From contig NZ_JAMXOE010000002.1 of the NCBI RefSeq assembly GCF_024055575.1, positions 62,001 to 126,000 on the forward strand: DNA of 64,000 nucleotides, given 5' to 3'. Source of the DNA: Mucilaginibacter flavidus. Lineage in GTDB: Bacteria; Bacteroidota; Bacteroidia; Sphingobacteriales; Sphingobacteriaceae. Shown piece after piece: positions 16,457-25,959 of this stretch. The position numbers and the translations under genes are program-made. Positions within the stretch are counted from its first letter, which is position 1; every line of letters begins with the position of its first letter. A model generated the notes under the pieces. The model was not told the DNA's origin. It ran no database searches and saw nothing but the letters and a program-made list of their open reading frames with translations.

Positions 16457-17632
16457 TTACAACAATCGCCTCACCTTCGTCTCCGGCGTAATCTTATTCC
16501 CATCTAATCCTGTTATCAAATTAAGGCCGGGGGTTTTGCCTGGCTCAAGGGAGCCTTTTTCATCGTCGATACCAAGGTATTTGGCGCCGTTAAGCGTAGC
16601 CCATTGTATGAGCATCTGCGTACTTATAGCTTGGAATTTTTGCTGTATGGTGCGCATCTCGCTTAAAATACACAGCTTATTGTTTGATGCCAGGCTATCG
16701 GTACCCAAAGTAATATTATACCCCTGCCCGATGAATAACTCAATTTTAGGTAAAAAGCCCTCGATATAAAGATTGGCGTTAGGGCAAAAGCAGAAATGTA
16801 TCTTGCGGTCGAACCGTTTGATGAAGTAAATATCTTTTAAATTGGTACAGGTATTATGTACCAACAAAACCTCCTGCTTGTTGGTTAGCAAGGGTAAAAT
16901 CGATTGTATAGAATTACGCGCCTGCGGTTTAAAATGAGTAATATCCAGCCCAAAGTGTGCATACAAATCGTTAAACGTACCCAGTTTATACCTGTAAAAT
17001 TTATTCTCGTCCTCGCACTCCTGGTTATGTATGCTGATAAGGTTATGCCCCGTATCGCTGTATTTCTGCAACAATTTAAACAGTTCTTTCGATACGGAAT
17101 ACGGTGCATGCGGCGTAATGGAGCAGGGCATCGGTTTAAACTCATTAAGCAACGCCAGGGCGTTATCAAACACCTCCTGCGCCCTGCCGGGCATAAAACC
17201 AAAGGTTTCAACAAAACTATGGTAGTATAGCTTGCTGCTTTCTTTTATGCCGATAGTGCTGTTGGTGTTCGAAATATCGCCTACGGCGACAATTCCGTTG
17301 TCGTACATTTCGGCGTCAGCTTTGGCGGCAGCCTCCAGTACCAGGTCACTATCAGCGCCCCTGTTTGTTTGAATATCGATAATAAAATTAACCAAGCCTG
17401 TGCGCTGTTTAACTTTGTCTCTTAGATGCGAGAGCTCGAGATGGCAATGTGTATTGACAAAACCAGGGCATATAATGCCGCTAACCTGTTCAACAGGCGA
17501 ACTAAATGTTTCTGTCGACAAAGCGGGGTCGATAACCGAAATTATCTTACCAAAATCATCAACAGTAACTATTCCATTTTTAATTGGATCGGCACAAACA
17601 GGATAAACGTAATCGGCTTTAAAACTTTTCAT
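16457..17632 (-). CDS. amidohydrolase-family deaminase-like protein
   Basis: The 391-residue metal-dependent hydrolase has the TIM-barrel ligands of the nucleoside/SAH-deaminase branch: H62 and H64 in GFVNTHCHLELSH, the HAPYSVS motif, a further His in SIHNQECEDENKF, and the Asp of LGTDSLASNN. CPNANLYIEG is also typical. Relatives deaminate guanine, S-adenosylhomocysteine, methylthioadenosine or aminofutalosine. The substrate cannot be told from sequence alone. No menaquinone (mqn) genes are near, which weakens the aminofutalosine option. It stands alone, divergent from rlmN. Confidence 0.8.
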   Translation of the reverse strand: MKSFKADYVYPVCADPIKNGIVTVDDFGKIISVIDPALSTETFSSPVEQVSGIICPGFVNTHCHLELSHLRDKVKQRTGLVNFIIDIQTNRGADSDLVLEAAAKADAEMYDNGIVAVGDISNTNSTIGIKESSKLYYHSFVETFGFMPGRAQEVFDNALALLNEFKPMPCSITPHAPYSVSKELFKLLQKYSDTGHNLISIHNQECEDENKFYRYKLGTFNDLYAHFGLDITHFKPQARNSIQSILPLLTNKQEVLLVHNTCTNLKDIYFIKRFDRKIHFCFCPNANLYIEGFLPKIELFIGQGYNITLGTDSLASNNKLCILSEMRTIQQKFQAISTQMLIQWATLNGAKYLGIDDEKGSLEPGKTPGLNLITGLDGNKITPETKVRRLL

Positions 17633-17750
17633 TCAAGTATTAGTAACACTTCTCGTTGACAAATCCAATTAATATTAATTACATTAACTCCTAGTTATTG
17701 TTTTAATTATAATTGAATGTCATTCAAAATAAGATGATTTTTTTATTTAG

Positions 17751-17758
17751 TACCTTTG
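17751..17758 (+). promoter_or_regulatory. -7 promoter box (TACCTTTG) directly before rlmN
   Basis: This is an exact match to the Bacteroidota -7 consensus TAnnTTTG, ending 4 nt before the GTG start of rlmN. The usual -33 TTTG is not evident at normal spacing. With transcription starting a few bases past the box, the message would have essentially no 5' leader. Confidence 0.45.
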
Positions 17759-17762
17759 TATC

Positions 17763-18821
17763 GTGATTAATACAAAAGAGAAAATAGATATCCGCAGCCT
17801 AAGTCTCAATGCTTTGCAGGAACATTTCATCAAAATGGATGAAAAAGCGTTCAGGGCAAAACAGGTTTATGAGTGGCTTTGGAAAAAATCATGCTTTTCG
17901 TTCGACGAGATGAGTAATATTTCAAAAGAACTGCGTGTCAAACTGAACGACAATTTCACTATCAACAATGTTAAAATCCATAACTCACAGTTCAGCGCGG
18001 ATAAAACTATAAAAAATTCTTTTATTTTACACGATACTCATTTAATTGAGGGTGTTTTAATCCCGACTCCCGGCCGCATGACTGCCTGTGTTTCGTCGCA
18101 GGTGGGCTGCAGTTTAACCTGCAAGTTCTGCGCTACCGGCTATATGGAACGCAAACGCAACCTCAACCCCGATGAAATTTACGACCAGGTTGTACTGATT
18201 GACCGCCAGGCGAAAGAAAACTACGGCATCCCGCTTTCAAACATTGTGTACATGGGCATGGGCGAGCCTTTGCTGAATTATAAGAATGTACTGGAGTCGG
18301 TTGAAAAGATAACATCAGAAGAAGGGTTAAATATGGCTGCCAAGCGGATTACCGTGTCAACCGCCGGCATCGCCAAGATGATAAAAAAATTGGGCGACGA
18401 CCAGGTGAAGTTTAACCTGGCGCTGTCCTTACACGCTGCCAACGACGAAAAACGCAATACCATAATGCCGATAAACGAGCAAAACTCGTTAAAAGCATTA
18501 GCGGAGGCTTTAAAATATTACTACGCTAAAACCAAAAACCCGGTAACCTACGAGTATATTATTTTTGATGGTTTTAATGATAATATATCAGACGCTGCCG
18601 AGTTGGCGCAATTTTGTAAACACTTACCCTGTAAGGTAAATATTATAGAATACAACCCCATATCCATGGCCGCATTCATCAATGCCGGCGAAGATAAAGT
18701 TGAAGCATTTGCCGACTATCTGAAAAAGCAAGGCGTTAACGTTCACCTGCGCCGCAGCCGCGGCAAGGATATTGATGCAGCCTGCGGGCAATTGGCGATA
18801 AAGGACGAAGCCAAGGTATGA
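17763..18821 (+). CDS. rlmN: dual-specificity 23S rRNA (A2503) / tRNA (A37) C2-methyltransferase
   Basis: The 352-residue radical-SAM enzyme has the cluster motif CxxxCxxC at C116, C120 and C123 (GCSLTCKFCATGY). The SAM-binding GMGEPLLN follows, and the conserved C-terminal Cys (C341, AACGQL) accepts the methyl group. The N-terminal RNA-binding region (KAFRAKQVYEWLWKKS) is normal. RlmN methylates A2503 of 23S rRNA and A37 of some tRNAs, supporting accuracy. The start is a GTG, chosen because KIDIRSLSLNAL is where homologues begin. Confidence 0.94.
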   Translation: MINTKEKIDIRSLSLNALQEHFIKMDEKAFRAKQVYEWLWKKSCFSFDEMSNISKELRVKLNDNFTINNVKIHNSQFSADKTIKNSFILHDTHLIEGVLIPTPGRMTACVSSQVGCSLTCKFCATGYMERKRNLNPDEIYDQVVLIDRQAKENYGIPLSNIVYMGMGEPLLNYKNVLESVEKITSEEGLNMAAKRITVSTAGIAKMIKKLGDDQVKFNLALSLHAANDEKRNTIMPINEQNSLKALAEALKYYYAKTKNPVTYEYIIFDGFNDNISDAAELAQFCKHLPCKVNIIEYNPISMAAFINAGEDKVEAFADYLKKQGVNVHLRRSRGKDIDAACGQLAIKDEAKV

Positions 18822-18844
18822 TGTACGGATAGCACTCTCTATCA

Positions 18845-18992
18845 CGTCATTGCGAGGAACGAAGCAACCTCTACACATGCTAATCAACGAAACGAAAAAT
18901 TTGTGGCGACCTTTCAGCTGCATTTAGGTTCCCATAAACATATTGGTCCGCGAATGTCCTTCGTAGAGGTGGCTTCGTTCCTCGCCATGACG
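18845..18992. repeat. MITE-like element with 30-bp terminal inverted repeats
   Basis: The left arm 18845-18874 begins CGTCATTGCGAGGAACGAAG. The right arm 18963-18992 is its reverse complement with two mismatches in 30. The 88-bp interior has no open frame of interest. The CGTCATTGCGAGGA word is familiar from dispersed repeats in many bacterial phyla. It fills the gap between rlmN and comF and carries no transposase. Confidence 0.75.
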
Positions 18993-19017
18993 TCAGGGGT
19001 TAGTTAGTCACCCTTTT

Positions 19018-19052
19018 TCTCGGCTCTTGATTCTTGACTCTTGATTCTTTTT
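19018..19052. repeat. GAGTCAAGA-type repeat arm upstream of comF
   Basis: CTCTTGATTCTTGACTCTTG and following bases form a single T-rich arm of the recurring family, ending about 17 bp before the comF start. It therefore occupies the region where the comF promoter and leader should lie. Confidence 0.6.
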
Positions 19053-19068
19053 CTCCTAAATTGCCCCC

Positions 19069-19767
19069 ATGAACCTGCAACGCAGCTACCTGGCCGATTT
19101 TGTTTCATTGTTATTCCCTGAGCTTTGCGCAGCCTGCCGCGAAAGCCTGGTGGCTAATGAACACTTGCTTTGTACCGATTGCCGTTTTAACCTACCTTAC
19201 ACCAACTTCCATTTGCAAGCTGATAATATTGTTGCCCGGCAGTTTTGGGGTAAAATAAATATTGAGGCGGCTTTTGCGCTTTTTTACTTTAATAAGGGCG
19301 GCAAAATTCAAAACATGCTGCACCAGCTTAAATACAATGGCCAGCAACAAATCGGTAACCTGCTGGGCAACATAGCCGGCGGGCAATTGGCGAAAAACGA
19401 AATATTTAACACCGTTGATTATATCATACCCGTGCCGCTGCACAAGAAACGCTTCAGGGAACGCGGCTATAACCAAAGCACCCGTTTTGCCGAAGGGCTT
19501 GCCGATAAATTAAATGCTGCGGTTGAGGAAGATAACCTGGTGCGCGTTAAATCTACCGAAACTCAAACCCATAAATCCCGCTTTGCCAGATTTGAGAATA
19601 TGCAGGAAGTTTTTGTGATTATTAACCCGGAAAAACTAAAAGGCAAACATGTATTGCTTGTTGATGATGTGATAACAACCGGCTCCACACTCGAGGCCTG
19701 CGGCGAACAATTACTTAAAGTCGAAGGGCTAAAATTGAGTATTGCTACAATTGCTTACGCTGAGTAA
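19069..19767 (+). CDS. comF: ComF family phosphoribosyltransferase-like protein
   Basis: This 232-residue protein has an N-terminal zinc-finger-like part (LCAACRESL and LLCTDCRF, two Cys pairs) and a C-terminal PRTase fold with the PRPP-binding loop VLLVDDVITTGSTLEAC. Before that comes the family motif PVPLHKKRFRERGYNQS. ComF proteins are needed for DNA uptake in naturally competent bacteria and are thought to act in the cytoplasm on incoming single strands. No other competence gene is nearby. The upstream region is occupied by repeats. Confidence 0.88.
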   Translation: MNLQRSYLADFVSLLFPELCAACRESLVANEHLLCTDCRFNLPYTNFHLQADNIVARQFWGKINIEAAFALFYFNKGGKIQNMLHQLKYNGQQQIGNLLGNIAGGQLAKNEIFNTVDYIIPVPLHKKRFRERGYNQSTRFAEGLADKLNAAVEEDNLVRVKSTETQTHKSRFARFENMQEVFVIINPEKLKGKHVLLVDDVITTGSTLEACGEQLLKVEGLKLSIATIAYAE

Positions 19768-19909
19768 CCTTTGATTTCACCGATTGCAGAATGATTACAC
19801 CGATTATCGAAGATTTAACGACCAGGACGATTTCCTGGAGGTCACTTCTTTTTGGTCTCTGTTCTTCGCATAGGCAAAAAAACTGCCAACTGCTACTGCA
19901 AACTGCCTA

Positions 19910-20299
19910 CTAGACTTTCTGGTACGCGCTTAATTTTTCGAAAAGATTTTTTGGCTCGAATGGTTTCAGGATGTAATCGTTCATGCCGGCCTCGGAAATC
20001 TGGTCGCGTTCGCTGCTTAGCATCGATGCGGTAAGGGCAATAATGGGTAACTGCTGGAAATAAGCTCCCGGGGTAGCCCGGATTACTTGCGTAGCCTCAA
20101 TCCCGCCCATCTCGGGCATATAAACATCCATTAACACAACATCATAGTTCTGGTTGGCGGTAACCTTCTCGACGGCCTGTAAGCCGTTTTCGGCAAAATC
20201 AGCATGGGCTCCCCAACGGGTAAGCACTTTGTTAATTAATAACCTGTTTATGTTGTTATCATCAACAACCAGCACATTAATATTTAATTCTGTTTCCAC
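19910..20299 (-). CDS. stand-alone response-regulator receiver protein
   Basis: The protein is a single CheY-like receiver domain of 129 residues with no output domain. Acidic pair VDDNNINR near the N-terminus, phospho-acceptor Asp in VVLMDVYMPEMGG, switch Thr in ALTASM and the conserved Lys in YILKPFE are all present. The NNINR motif is typical of receivers that work with hybrid kinases. No kinase gene is adjacent, so it probably serves a remote partner. The start codon is GTG. Confidence 0.85.
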   Translation of the reverse strand: METELNINVLVVDDNNINRLLINKVLTRWGAHADFAENGLQAVEKVTANQNYDVVLMDVYMPEMGGIEATQVIRATPGAYFQQLPIIALTASMLSSERDQISEAGMNDYILKPFEPKNLFEKLSAYQKV

Positions 20300-20374
20300 T
20301 TTGTAGAATTTTAGTAGGTATGAATTATGCCCCTTATACGTTGCGACATTAAAAAGGTTGTAAAATAGTCCAAA

Positions 20375-20433
20375 GTCGATAGTCTTAAGTCTATAGTCAA
20401 AATAAAACTTGATTTAGACTTAAGACTATCGAC
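20375..20433. repeat. inverted repeat, GACTTAAGACTATCGAC family
   Basis: The 18-bp left arm GTCGATAGTCTTAAGTCT (20375-20392) is an exact reverse complement of 20416-20433, with a 23-nt loop. The same word family recurs at 23.75 and 25.9 kb. It lies just past the stop codon of glyA, where the hairpin could end transcription, although no clear T tract follows. Confidence 0.75.
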
Positions 20434-20453
20434 TCAAGACTTCAGACTTAATA

Positions 20454-21746
20454 CTAATCTATTTCAGCATGTTTCGCCCGATACAGCGGATAATCATGCA
20501 TCAGCTTGTGTACTTTTTTACGCACTTTTTTCAGGTTTTCCTCATTTTCCGGGTCGGTAATTACCTGGTCAATCAGCTCAACTATATCTTCCATTTGCTT
20601 TTCCTTCATTTCGCGGGTAGTAATAGCGGCAGTACCCACACGGATGCCTGAAGTAACAAACGGCGATTTATCATCAAATGGCACCATATTTTTATTTACG
20701 GTGATGTCGGCAGCAACCAAGGCATTCTCGGCAGCTTTACCTGTGATGTTTTTATTCCTAAGATCGATTAACAGCAAATGGTTGTCAGTACCGCCAGAGA
20801 TTATTTCATAGCCACGGCTTACAAAAGCTTTTGCCATTGCCGCGCCGTTCTTTTTAACCTGAACGATGTATTTCATGTAATCCTCACTCAAAGCCTCACC
20901 AAATGCAATAGCTTTTGCAGCAATGATGTGCTCCAAAGGGCCACCTTGTGTTCCGGGAAAAACAGCCATGTCCAGCAACGCCGACATCATCCTGATCTCG
21001 CCCTTAGGCGTTTTTAAGCCCCATGGGTTTTCAAAATCTTTTCCCAGCAATATCATGCCGCCACGCGGGCCGCGCAGGGTTTTGTGGGTAGTTGTAGTAA
21101 CAATATGGCAATGTGGCAGTGGGTCGTTTAATAAACCGCGGGCAATTAGGCCGGCAGGGTGCGATATATCGGCCAGCACCAATGCGCCAACTTCATCAGC
21201 CACTGCACGAATAAACTCATAATCCCAATCGCGTGAGTATGCAGACGCACCGCAGATAATCAGTTTTGGTTTTTGCTCCAACGCCACTTTTTTAAGCATA
21301 TCGTAGTCAACCAAACCGGTTTCCTTTTTCACACCATAAAAATGCGGCTCATACAGCTTACCCGAAAAATTCACCGGCGAACCATGTGTTAAGTGGCCGC
21401 CATGCGACAAATCAAAGCCTAAAATTTTATCGCCCGGCTTTAGCACAGCCAGCATAACTGCGGCATTAGCTTGCGCACCTGAGTGAGGCTGAACGTTTGC
21501 CCATTCTGCGTTAAAAAGTTGTTTGGCTCTTTCAATAGCTATTGTTTCAATTTCGTCAACCACCTGGCAGCCGCCATAGTAGCGTTTGCCCGGCAGGCCT
21601 TCGGCATATTTATTGGTGGCCACAGAACCAGCGGCTTCCATAACCTGCCTGCTAACAAAATTTTCTGACGCAATGAGCTCTATGCCTTCTTCCTGGCGTT
21701 CCTGCTCCTCGTCCAATAGCTTAAAAATTAATTTGTCTCTTTTCAT
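20454..21746 (-). CDS. glyA: serine hydroxymethyltransferase
   Basis: The 430-residue PLP enzyme has the Schiff-base Lys in [15 protein letters not shown], the N-terminal [11 protein letters not shown] and the substrate-binding [14 protein letters not shown]. It interconverts serine plus tetrahydrofolate with glycine plus 5,10-methylene-THF, feeding one-carbon metabolism. The gene is monocistronic. The 242-bp gap upstream (21747-21988) is AT-rich and should hold its promoter, but I see no riboswitch-like structure there. Confidence 0.96.
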   Translation of the reverse strand: MKRDKLIFKLLDEEQERQEEGIELIASENFVSRQVMEAAGSVATNKYAEGLPGKRYYGGCQVVDEIETIAIERAKQLFNAEWANVQPHSGAQANAAVMLAVLKPGDKILGFDLSHGGHLTHGSPVNFSGKLYEPHFYGVKKETGLVDYDMLKKVALEQKPKLIICGASAYSRDWDYEFIRAVADEVGALVLADISHPAGLIARGLLNDPLPHCHIVTTTTHKTLRGPRGGMILLGKDFENPWGLKTPKGEIRMMSALLDMAVFPGTQGGPLEHIIAAKAIAFGEALSEDYMKYIVQVKKNGAAMAKAFVSRGYEIISGGTDNHLLLIDLRNKNITGKAAENALVAADITVNKNMVPFDDKSPFVTSGIRVGTAAITTREMKEKQMEDIVELIDQVITDPENEENLKKVRKKVHKLMHDYPLYRAKHAEID

Positions 21747-21988
21747 TGTGATTATTAAACGCTGCTAAGTTAGCTAAAAAATAAGTTTTGATTAAAGATT
21801 TGAGCGGTTAGCTAAAACATTTAATAGCTGCACAATTTAATTTGCTAATTAGGCACTTAAGGCAAATAAATTACTCTTATTTGAAATATTCACCCTTAAA
21901 ATTTGATGTCATATTCATTTAACCACGTCCCAATTTATAACAGGCACAAGCTTAAATATGTGATATTTTAATAATACGGGGCTTGTAA

Positions 21989-22738
21989 TCAGGCGCCCTT
22001 CGCCGAAATCCAGAAGTTGTTATAACCCAGCCCTACCTGTATATCAATTAATTCCTGCTGCAGCATCTCCAACACCGCCAAAAAATTGTAAACAAATTGC
22101 ACCTTGTTTTCCGATTGGGCAGCAATGGCTTTAAAATCCATCATTTTGTTAATACGCAGCAAATCGCCGATTGCTTTTTTCTGCTGCTCAATAGTATATG
22201 GATATTGTACTACTGTATGGGTGACCTCCTCGCTCCGGTTAAGATATTTTTTCATCAACCGGCCATAAACCATCATCAGTTTATAAAGGTTCAACTCTGA
22301 TAGTTCTTCGCCGGGTTGGGCTATAGCTTCGGTTTGCTCGATATCAAACTTTATGTTACCGCGTTTTTCCTGCATAAAGCGCCCGTCTTCCAGCGGGTGC
22401 AGCTCTTCGCATATTTCTTTAAACTTCTTGTACTCAATCAGCTTTCGGATCAGATCCTCTTTGGTATCAGTTTGGTTACCATCATCTTCTGCCTCATATC
22501 GCGGCAACAGCATTTTAGCCTTTATACGCATCAGGGTGGCCGCCACAATTATAAACTCGCTGGCCAGCTCCATATTGAGGCTGGTCATTTGGTGGATGTA
22601 GTTTAAAAAATCGTTGGTGATTTTTGCAATGGGGATGTCGTGGATTTCCAGCTCATCCCGCTCAATAAAAAACAACAGAAGGTCAAAAGGCCCCTCAAAC
22701 TGGGGCAGCTTTATCTCAAAATTTTCTTCGGCTGTCAT
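21989..22738 (-). CDS. scpA: segregation and condensation protein A
   Basis: The 249-residue kleisin has the typical N-terminal FEGPFDLLLFFIERDELEIH, then the helical NDFLNYIHQM, an acidic linker, and a C-terminal winged helix that ends in the SMC-head-binding region (about 170-245). ScpA bridges the SMC dimer with ScpB for chromosome compaction and segregation. scpB and smc are not in the window. A TACTTTTG box ends 5 nt before its ATG. Confidence 0.92.
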   Translation of the reverse strand: MTAEENFEIKLPQFEGPFDLLLFFIERDELEIHDIPIAKITNDFLNYIHQMTSLNMELASEFIIVAATLMRIKAKMLLPRYEAEDDGNQTDTKEDLIRKLIEYKKFKEICEELHPLEDGRFMQEKRGNIKFDIEQTEAIAQPGEELSELNLYKLMMVYGRLMKKYLNRSEEVTHTVVQYPYTIEQQKKAIGDLLRINKMMDFKAIAAQSENKVQFVYNFLAVLEMLQQELIDIQVGLGYNNFWISAKGA

Positions 22739-22743
22739 TGGTC

Positions 22744-22751
22744 CAAAAGTA
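22744..22751 (-). promoter_or_regulatory. -7 promoter box (TACTTTTG) directly before scpA
   Basis: This exact TAnnTTTG match on the minus strand ends 5 nt before the scpA ATG. A TTTA resembling the -33 element lies 19 bp further upstream. The spacing predicts a leaderless or nearly leaderless transcript. Confidence 0.45.
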
Positions 22752-22932
22752 GGTTAATTTTTAAGAGTTGTAAAGGCCGATTTACCTGCGGCGCAGCTTT
22801 GTGCCCCAATAAAGTGGCCCGTTGTAACAAAAATTTGCCAATTACAGTATAAGTGCGGGTTGTTCCAGAAATCCCAGATTTTTTTAACAACAGAAGACTG
22901 ATAAATTATTGCATCACTTGAAACAAGACTAC

Positions 22933-23748
22933 ATGAAGTTAAATTATACCCGCATTATACTGACGGCAGCTGCAGTTGTATTTTTTTATACAGCCTGTAA
23001 AAAGTCGGAAACCAAGCCCGACGCCAAAACTTTGAGTGCCATCGATACTTCAAACACAAAAATAGCCTTCAACCTAATGCAGGGATTATCCGGAGCATAC
23101 GGCGGCACTAATATTAACGACGGTATTAAGGCTGAGTCGAATATAACCAACGGACAGAACAACGGCGCAATAGTGTTTAAAAAAGTCCCATTATGTGGCT
23201 TCGCCATCGATACTACCTTTAACACTAAAACAAAATCGGCCGATACCAATAAAACCTTTTTCGGCAACTTTAAGTTTGTTTATACCTGCAGCACCGACAG
23301 GCCAGACGGCTATCGTACGCATGATAGCGTTGTCAGTGTGGCTGTTTCCCCACTGCTTAAAAATTCATTTACAGCTGCACAGGATTACACAGTTAAAGCG
23401 CTCGATACAACCTATAAACTTGTTTCAACCAACGGCTCAATACTTTCGATAACCGACAACGCCATTTACAAGGATGGTTTTTCAGTGGGCTACGATTATA
23501 ATTACAACAGCTATACGCTGCATGGACTAAAAATTGATTTTACCAAAGGAAGTGCCGACATTATAACCGGAGTTGCTGAATTTAAAAGCACAACTAGTTA
23601 CCTGCATCCCGGCGATAAACAAGTAACAGAAGTTAGCAATACAGGTACAATCACTTTTTTGGGAAACCACAAAGCCAGGCTACACCTCAACGAAAAAAAT
23701 AAGTCATACTCGGTCAACCTGCTTACCGGAGGCGTTACCGCCATTTGA
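22933..23748 (+). CDS. putative lipoprotein, hypothetical (271 aa)
   Basis: A lipoprotein signal runs from MKLNYTRIILTAAAVVFFYT to a Cys followed by KKSE. The mature chain is Thr/Asn/Lys-rich and predicted beta, with no domain I recognise. It contains FNLMQGLSGAYGGTNINDG and TFLGNHKARLHLNEK. It is probably an outer-membrane-attached protein of unknown role. I chose the ATG at 22933 because it begins the signal peptide; an upstream in-frame Met adds eight unlikely residues. Confidence 0.65.
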   Translation: MKLNYTRIILTAAAVVFFYTACKKSETKPDAKTLSAIDTSNTKIAFNLMQGLSGAYGGTNINDGIKAESNITNGQNNGAIVFKKVPLCGFAIDTTFNTKTKSADTNKTFFGNFKFVYTCSTDRPDGYRTHDSVVSVAVSPLLKNSFTAAQDYTVKALDTTYKLVSTNGSILSITDNAIYKDGFSVGYDYNYNSYTLHGLKIDFTKGSADIITGVAEFKSTTSYLHPGDKQVTEVSNTGTITFLGNHKARLHLNEKNKSYSVNLLTGGVTAI

Positions 23749-23754
23749 TATAGT

Positions 23755-23828
23755 CCTAAGTCTTGAGTCGAAAGTCCAAAGTCATTGTAGTTTTTCACTT
23801 TGGACTTAGTACTTCAGACTAAAGACTT
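23755..23828. repeat. imperfect inverted repeat, AGTCTTGAGTC family
   Basis: The core arms AGTCCAAAGT (23773-23782) and ACTTTGGACT (23797-23806) are exact complements with a 14-nt loop. The flanks (TAAGTCTTGAGTCG and AGTACTTCAGACTAAAGACT) extend the pairing imperfectly. It lies between the lipoprotein gene and dxs and shares words with the elements at 20.4 and 25.9 kb. Confidence 0.65.
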
Positions 23829-23935
23829 AACAATATTAACATCCCTCCGTCATTGTGCATTAATTATTCAAAAAGGTAGTATTTAATTTATAATAAATTG
23901 CCGTACTTTGTAGGTTAAACATTGTAAGGACTTAA

Positions 23936-25864
23936 ATGCAGGTACCAGCAGGTAATTTACTACAAAAAATAAACACCCCTTCTGATTTAAAACAGCTAAA
24001 AGAGGATGAATTAAAGCAATTATGCCAGGAACTTCGCCAATATATTATTGACGTGGTTTCGGTAAACGGTGGACATTTTGCCGCCAGTTTAGGTGTTGTT
24101 GAACTAACCGTCGCGCTGCAATACATATTAAACACCCCCTACGACCAACTGGTTTGGGACGTTGGCCATCAGGCTTACGGTCACAAAATTTTAACAGGTC
24201 GCCGCGACCAGTTTCATACCAACCGCGTTCATGGCGGCATCAGCGGTTTCCCAAAACGATCTGAAAGCGAATACGATACTTTTGGCGTTGGGCACTCATC
24301 AACTTCAATTTCCGCGGCATTGGGCATGGCTGTTGCTTCGCACTACAAAGGTGAGACCGACAGGCAGCATGTAGCTGTAATCGGCGATGGATCTATGACA
24401 GCGGGGATGGCTTTTGAGGCTTTGAACCATGCAGGCATCGAAAACTCGAACTTGCTGGTGATATTGAATGATAACAATATGTCGATTGACCCTAACGTAG
24501 GGGCTTTGAAGGAATACTTAACTGATATTACTACATCAAAGCCTTATAACCGTTTCAGGGATGATATAGCTAATGTACTTGCCAAAATATCGGCCATAGG
24601 ACCCGATGCTTTTAAAATTGCACAAAAGCTTGAAAAAAGCATTAAAGGCACCTTACTTAAAAAGAGCAACTTTTTCGAGGCGCTTAAATTCAGGTATTTT
24701 GGACCTATTGACGGACACGATGTAGAGCACCTGGTAAAAGTATTGCGCGATTTGCGCGACATTCCGGGCCCCAAGCTGTTACATTGTGTTACAGTAAAAG
24801 GCAAAGGCTACGCTCTGGCCGAAAAGGATCAAACCAAATGGCATGCGCCCGGCTTATTTGACAAGATAACCGGCGAAATAAAGAAATCAAAATCAGACAA
24901 ACCACAGCCACCAAAATACCAGGACGTATTTGGACGCACCATTATAGAGCTTGCTGAGCAGAATCCTAAAATAATGGGCATAACCCCGGCAATGCCATCC
25001 GGCTGTTCATTAAACCTGATGATGAAAGCCATGCCTAACCGCGCGTTCGACGTTGGCATTGCTGAGCAGCATGCCGTAACGTTTTCGGCGGGTTTGGCAT
25101 CACAAGGTTTGATCCCATTTTGTAATATTTACTCCAGTTTTATGCAGCGTGCATACGACCAGGTAATACACGATGTGGCCATACAAAAACTTAACGTGGT
25201 ATTTTGCCTGGACAGAGCCGGTTTAGCCGGCGCCGACGGACCAACTCACCACGGCGCTTACGACCTTGCTTTTATGCGCTGTATACCGAACATGACGGTT
25301 TCGGCACCTATGAACGAGGAAGAACTGCGTAACCTGATGTTTACTGCCCAGCAGGACGACATGGGACCGTTTGTTATCCGTTACCCTCGCGGCAACGGTG
25401 TTATGGTTGACTGGCAACGCCCGATGAAGGCCATAAAGGTCGGTAAAGGGCGCAAGGTATGCGATGGCGAAGAAATTGCTGTATTGACCATAGGTGCAAT
25501 AGGTAATGAGGCTGTTAAAGCAATAGCTGAATTAAATACAGAAGGCTTTTACCCCGCACATTACGACTTGCGTTTTGTAAAACCGCTTGACGAAGCTCTG
25601 CTGCACGAAGTTTTTCAAAAATTCGATAAAGTAATAACCGTTGAGGACGGCTGCCTTGAAGGCGGCATGGGCAGTGCAGTGCTTGAATTTATGGCCGACA
25701 ATAACTATAAGGCCCAGGTAGTCCGTTTAGGTATACCTGACCAAATTATTGAGCATGGTGAACAACCAGAGCTATGGGCCGAATGCGGCTACGATGCCCA
25801 GGGTATTGCTACGCAGGTTAAAAAGTTAGGTATCAAGCAGAATAAGCATATAATAGCTTCTTAA
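23936..25864 (+). CDS. dxs: 1-deoxy-D-xylulose-5-phosphate synthase
   Basis: This 642-residue transketolase-like enzyme has the TPP-binding motif [18 protein letters not shown] to NDNNMS, the [15 protein letters not shown] signature, and the pyrimidine-domain motif [17 protein letters not shown]. The C-terminal domain is complete. Dxs condenses pyruvate and glyceraldehyde-3-phosphate, the first and often limiting step of the MEP isoprenoid pathway. ispF of the same pathway is 25 kb downstream and not linked. The next gene is convergent, and the gap carries a palindromic repeat. Confidence 0.96.
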   Translation: MQVPAGNLLQKINTPSDLKQLKEDELKQLCQELRQYIIDVVSVNGGHFAASLGVVELTVALQYILNTPYDQLVWDVGHQAYGHKILTGRRDQFHTNRVHGGISGFPKRSESEYDTFGVGHSSTSISAALGMAVASHYKGETDRQHVAVIGDGSMTAGMAFEALNHAGIENSNLLVILNDNNMSIDPNVGALKEYLTDITTSKPYNRFRDDIANVLAKISAIGPDAFKIAQKLEKSIKGTLLKKSNFFEALKFRYFGPIDGHDVEHLVKVLRDLRDIPGPKLLHCVTVKGKGYALAEKDQTKWHAPGLFDKITGEIKKSKSDKPQPPKYQDVFGRTIIELAEQNPKIMGITPAMPSGCSLNLMMKAMPNRAFDVGIAEQHAVTFSAGLASQGLIPFCNIYSSFMQRAYDQVIHDVAIQKLNVVFCLDRAGLAGADGPTHHGAYDLAFMRCIPNMTVSAPMNEEELRNLMFTAQQDDMGPFVIRYPRGNGVMVDWQRPMKAIKVGKGRKVCDGEEIAVLTIGAIGNEAVKAIAELNTEGFYPAHYDLRFVKPLDEALLHEVFQKFDKVITVEDGCLEGGMGSAVLEFMADNNYKAQVVRLGIPDQIIEHGEQPELWAECGYDAQGIATQVKKLGIKQNKHIIAS

Positions 25865-25880
25865 TCAAGTCTTAAGTCAG

Positions 25881-25944
25881 TAGTCTTGAGTCGATAGTCT
25901 TAAGTCAAAGTCAGTTCGGACTTTAGACTATCGACTCAAGACTA
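25881..25944. repeat. near-perfect 26-bp inverted repeat between convergent genes
   Basis: The left arm 25881-25906 begins TAGTCTTGAGTCGATAGTCT. The right arm 25919-25944 matches its reverse complement at 25 of 26 positions, with a 12-nt loop. It lies between convergent dxs and the Wzi/RemB-like gene, where such a hairpin could act as a bidirectional terminator. It is the same family as at 20.4 kb, where GTCGATAGTCTTAAGT is repeated. Confidence 0.8.
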
Positions 25945-25959
25945 ACGACTTTAGACTAC

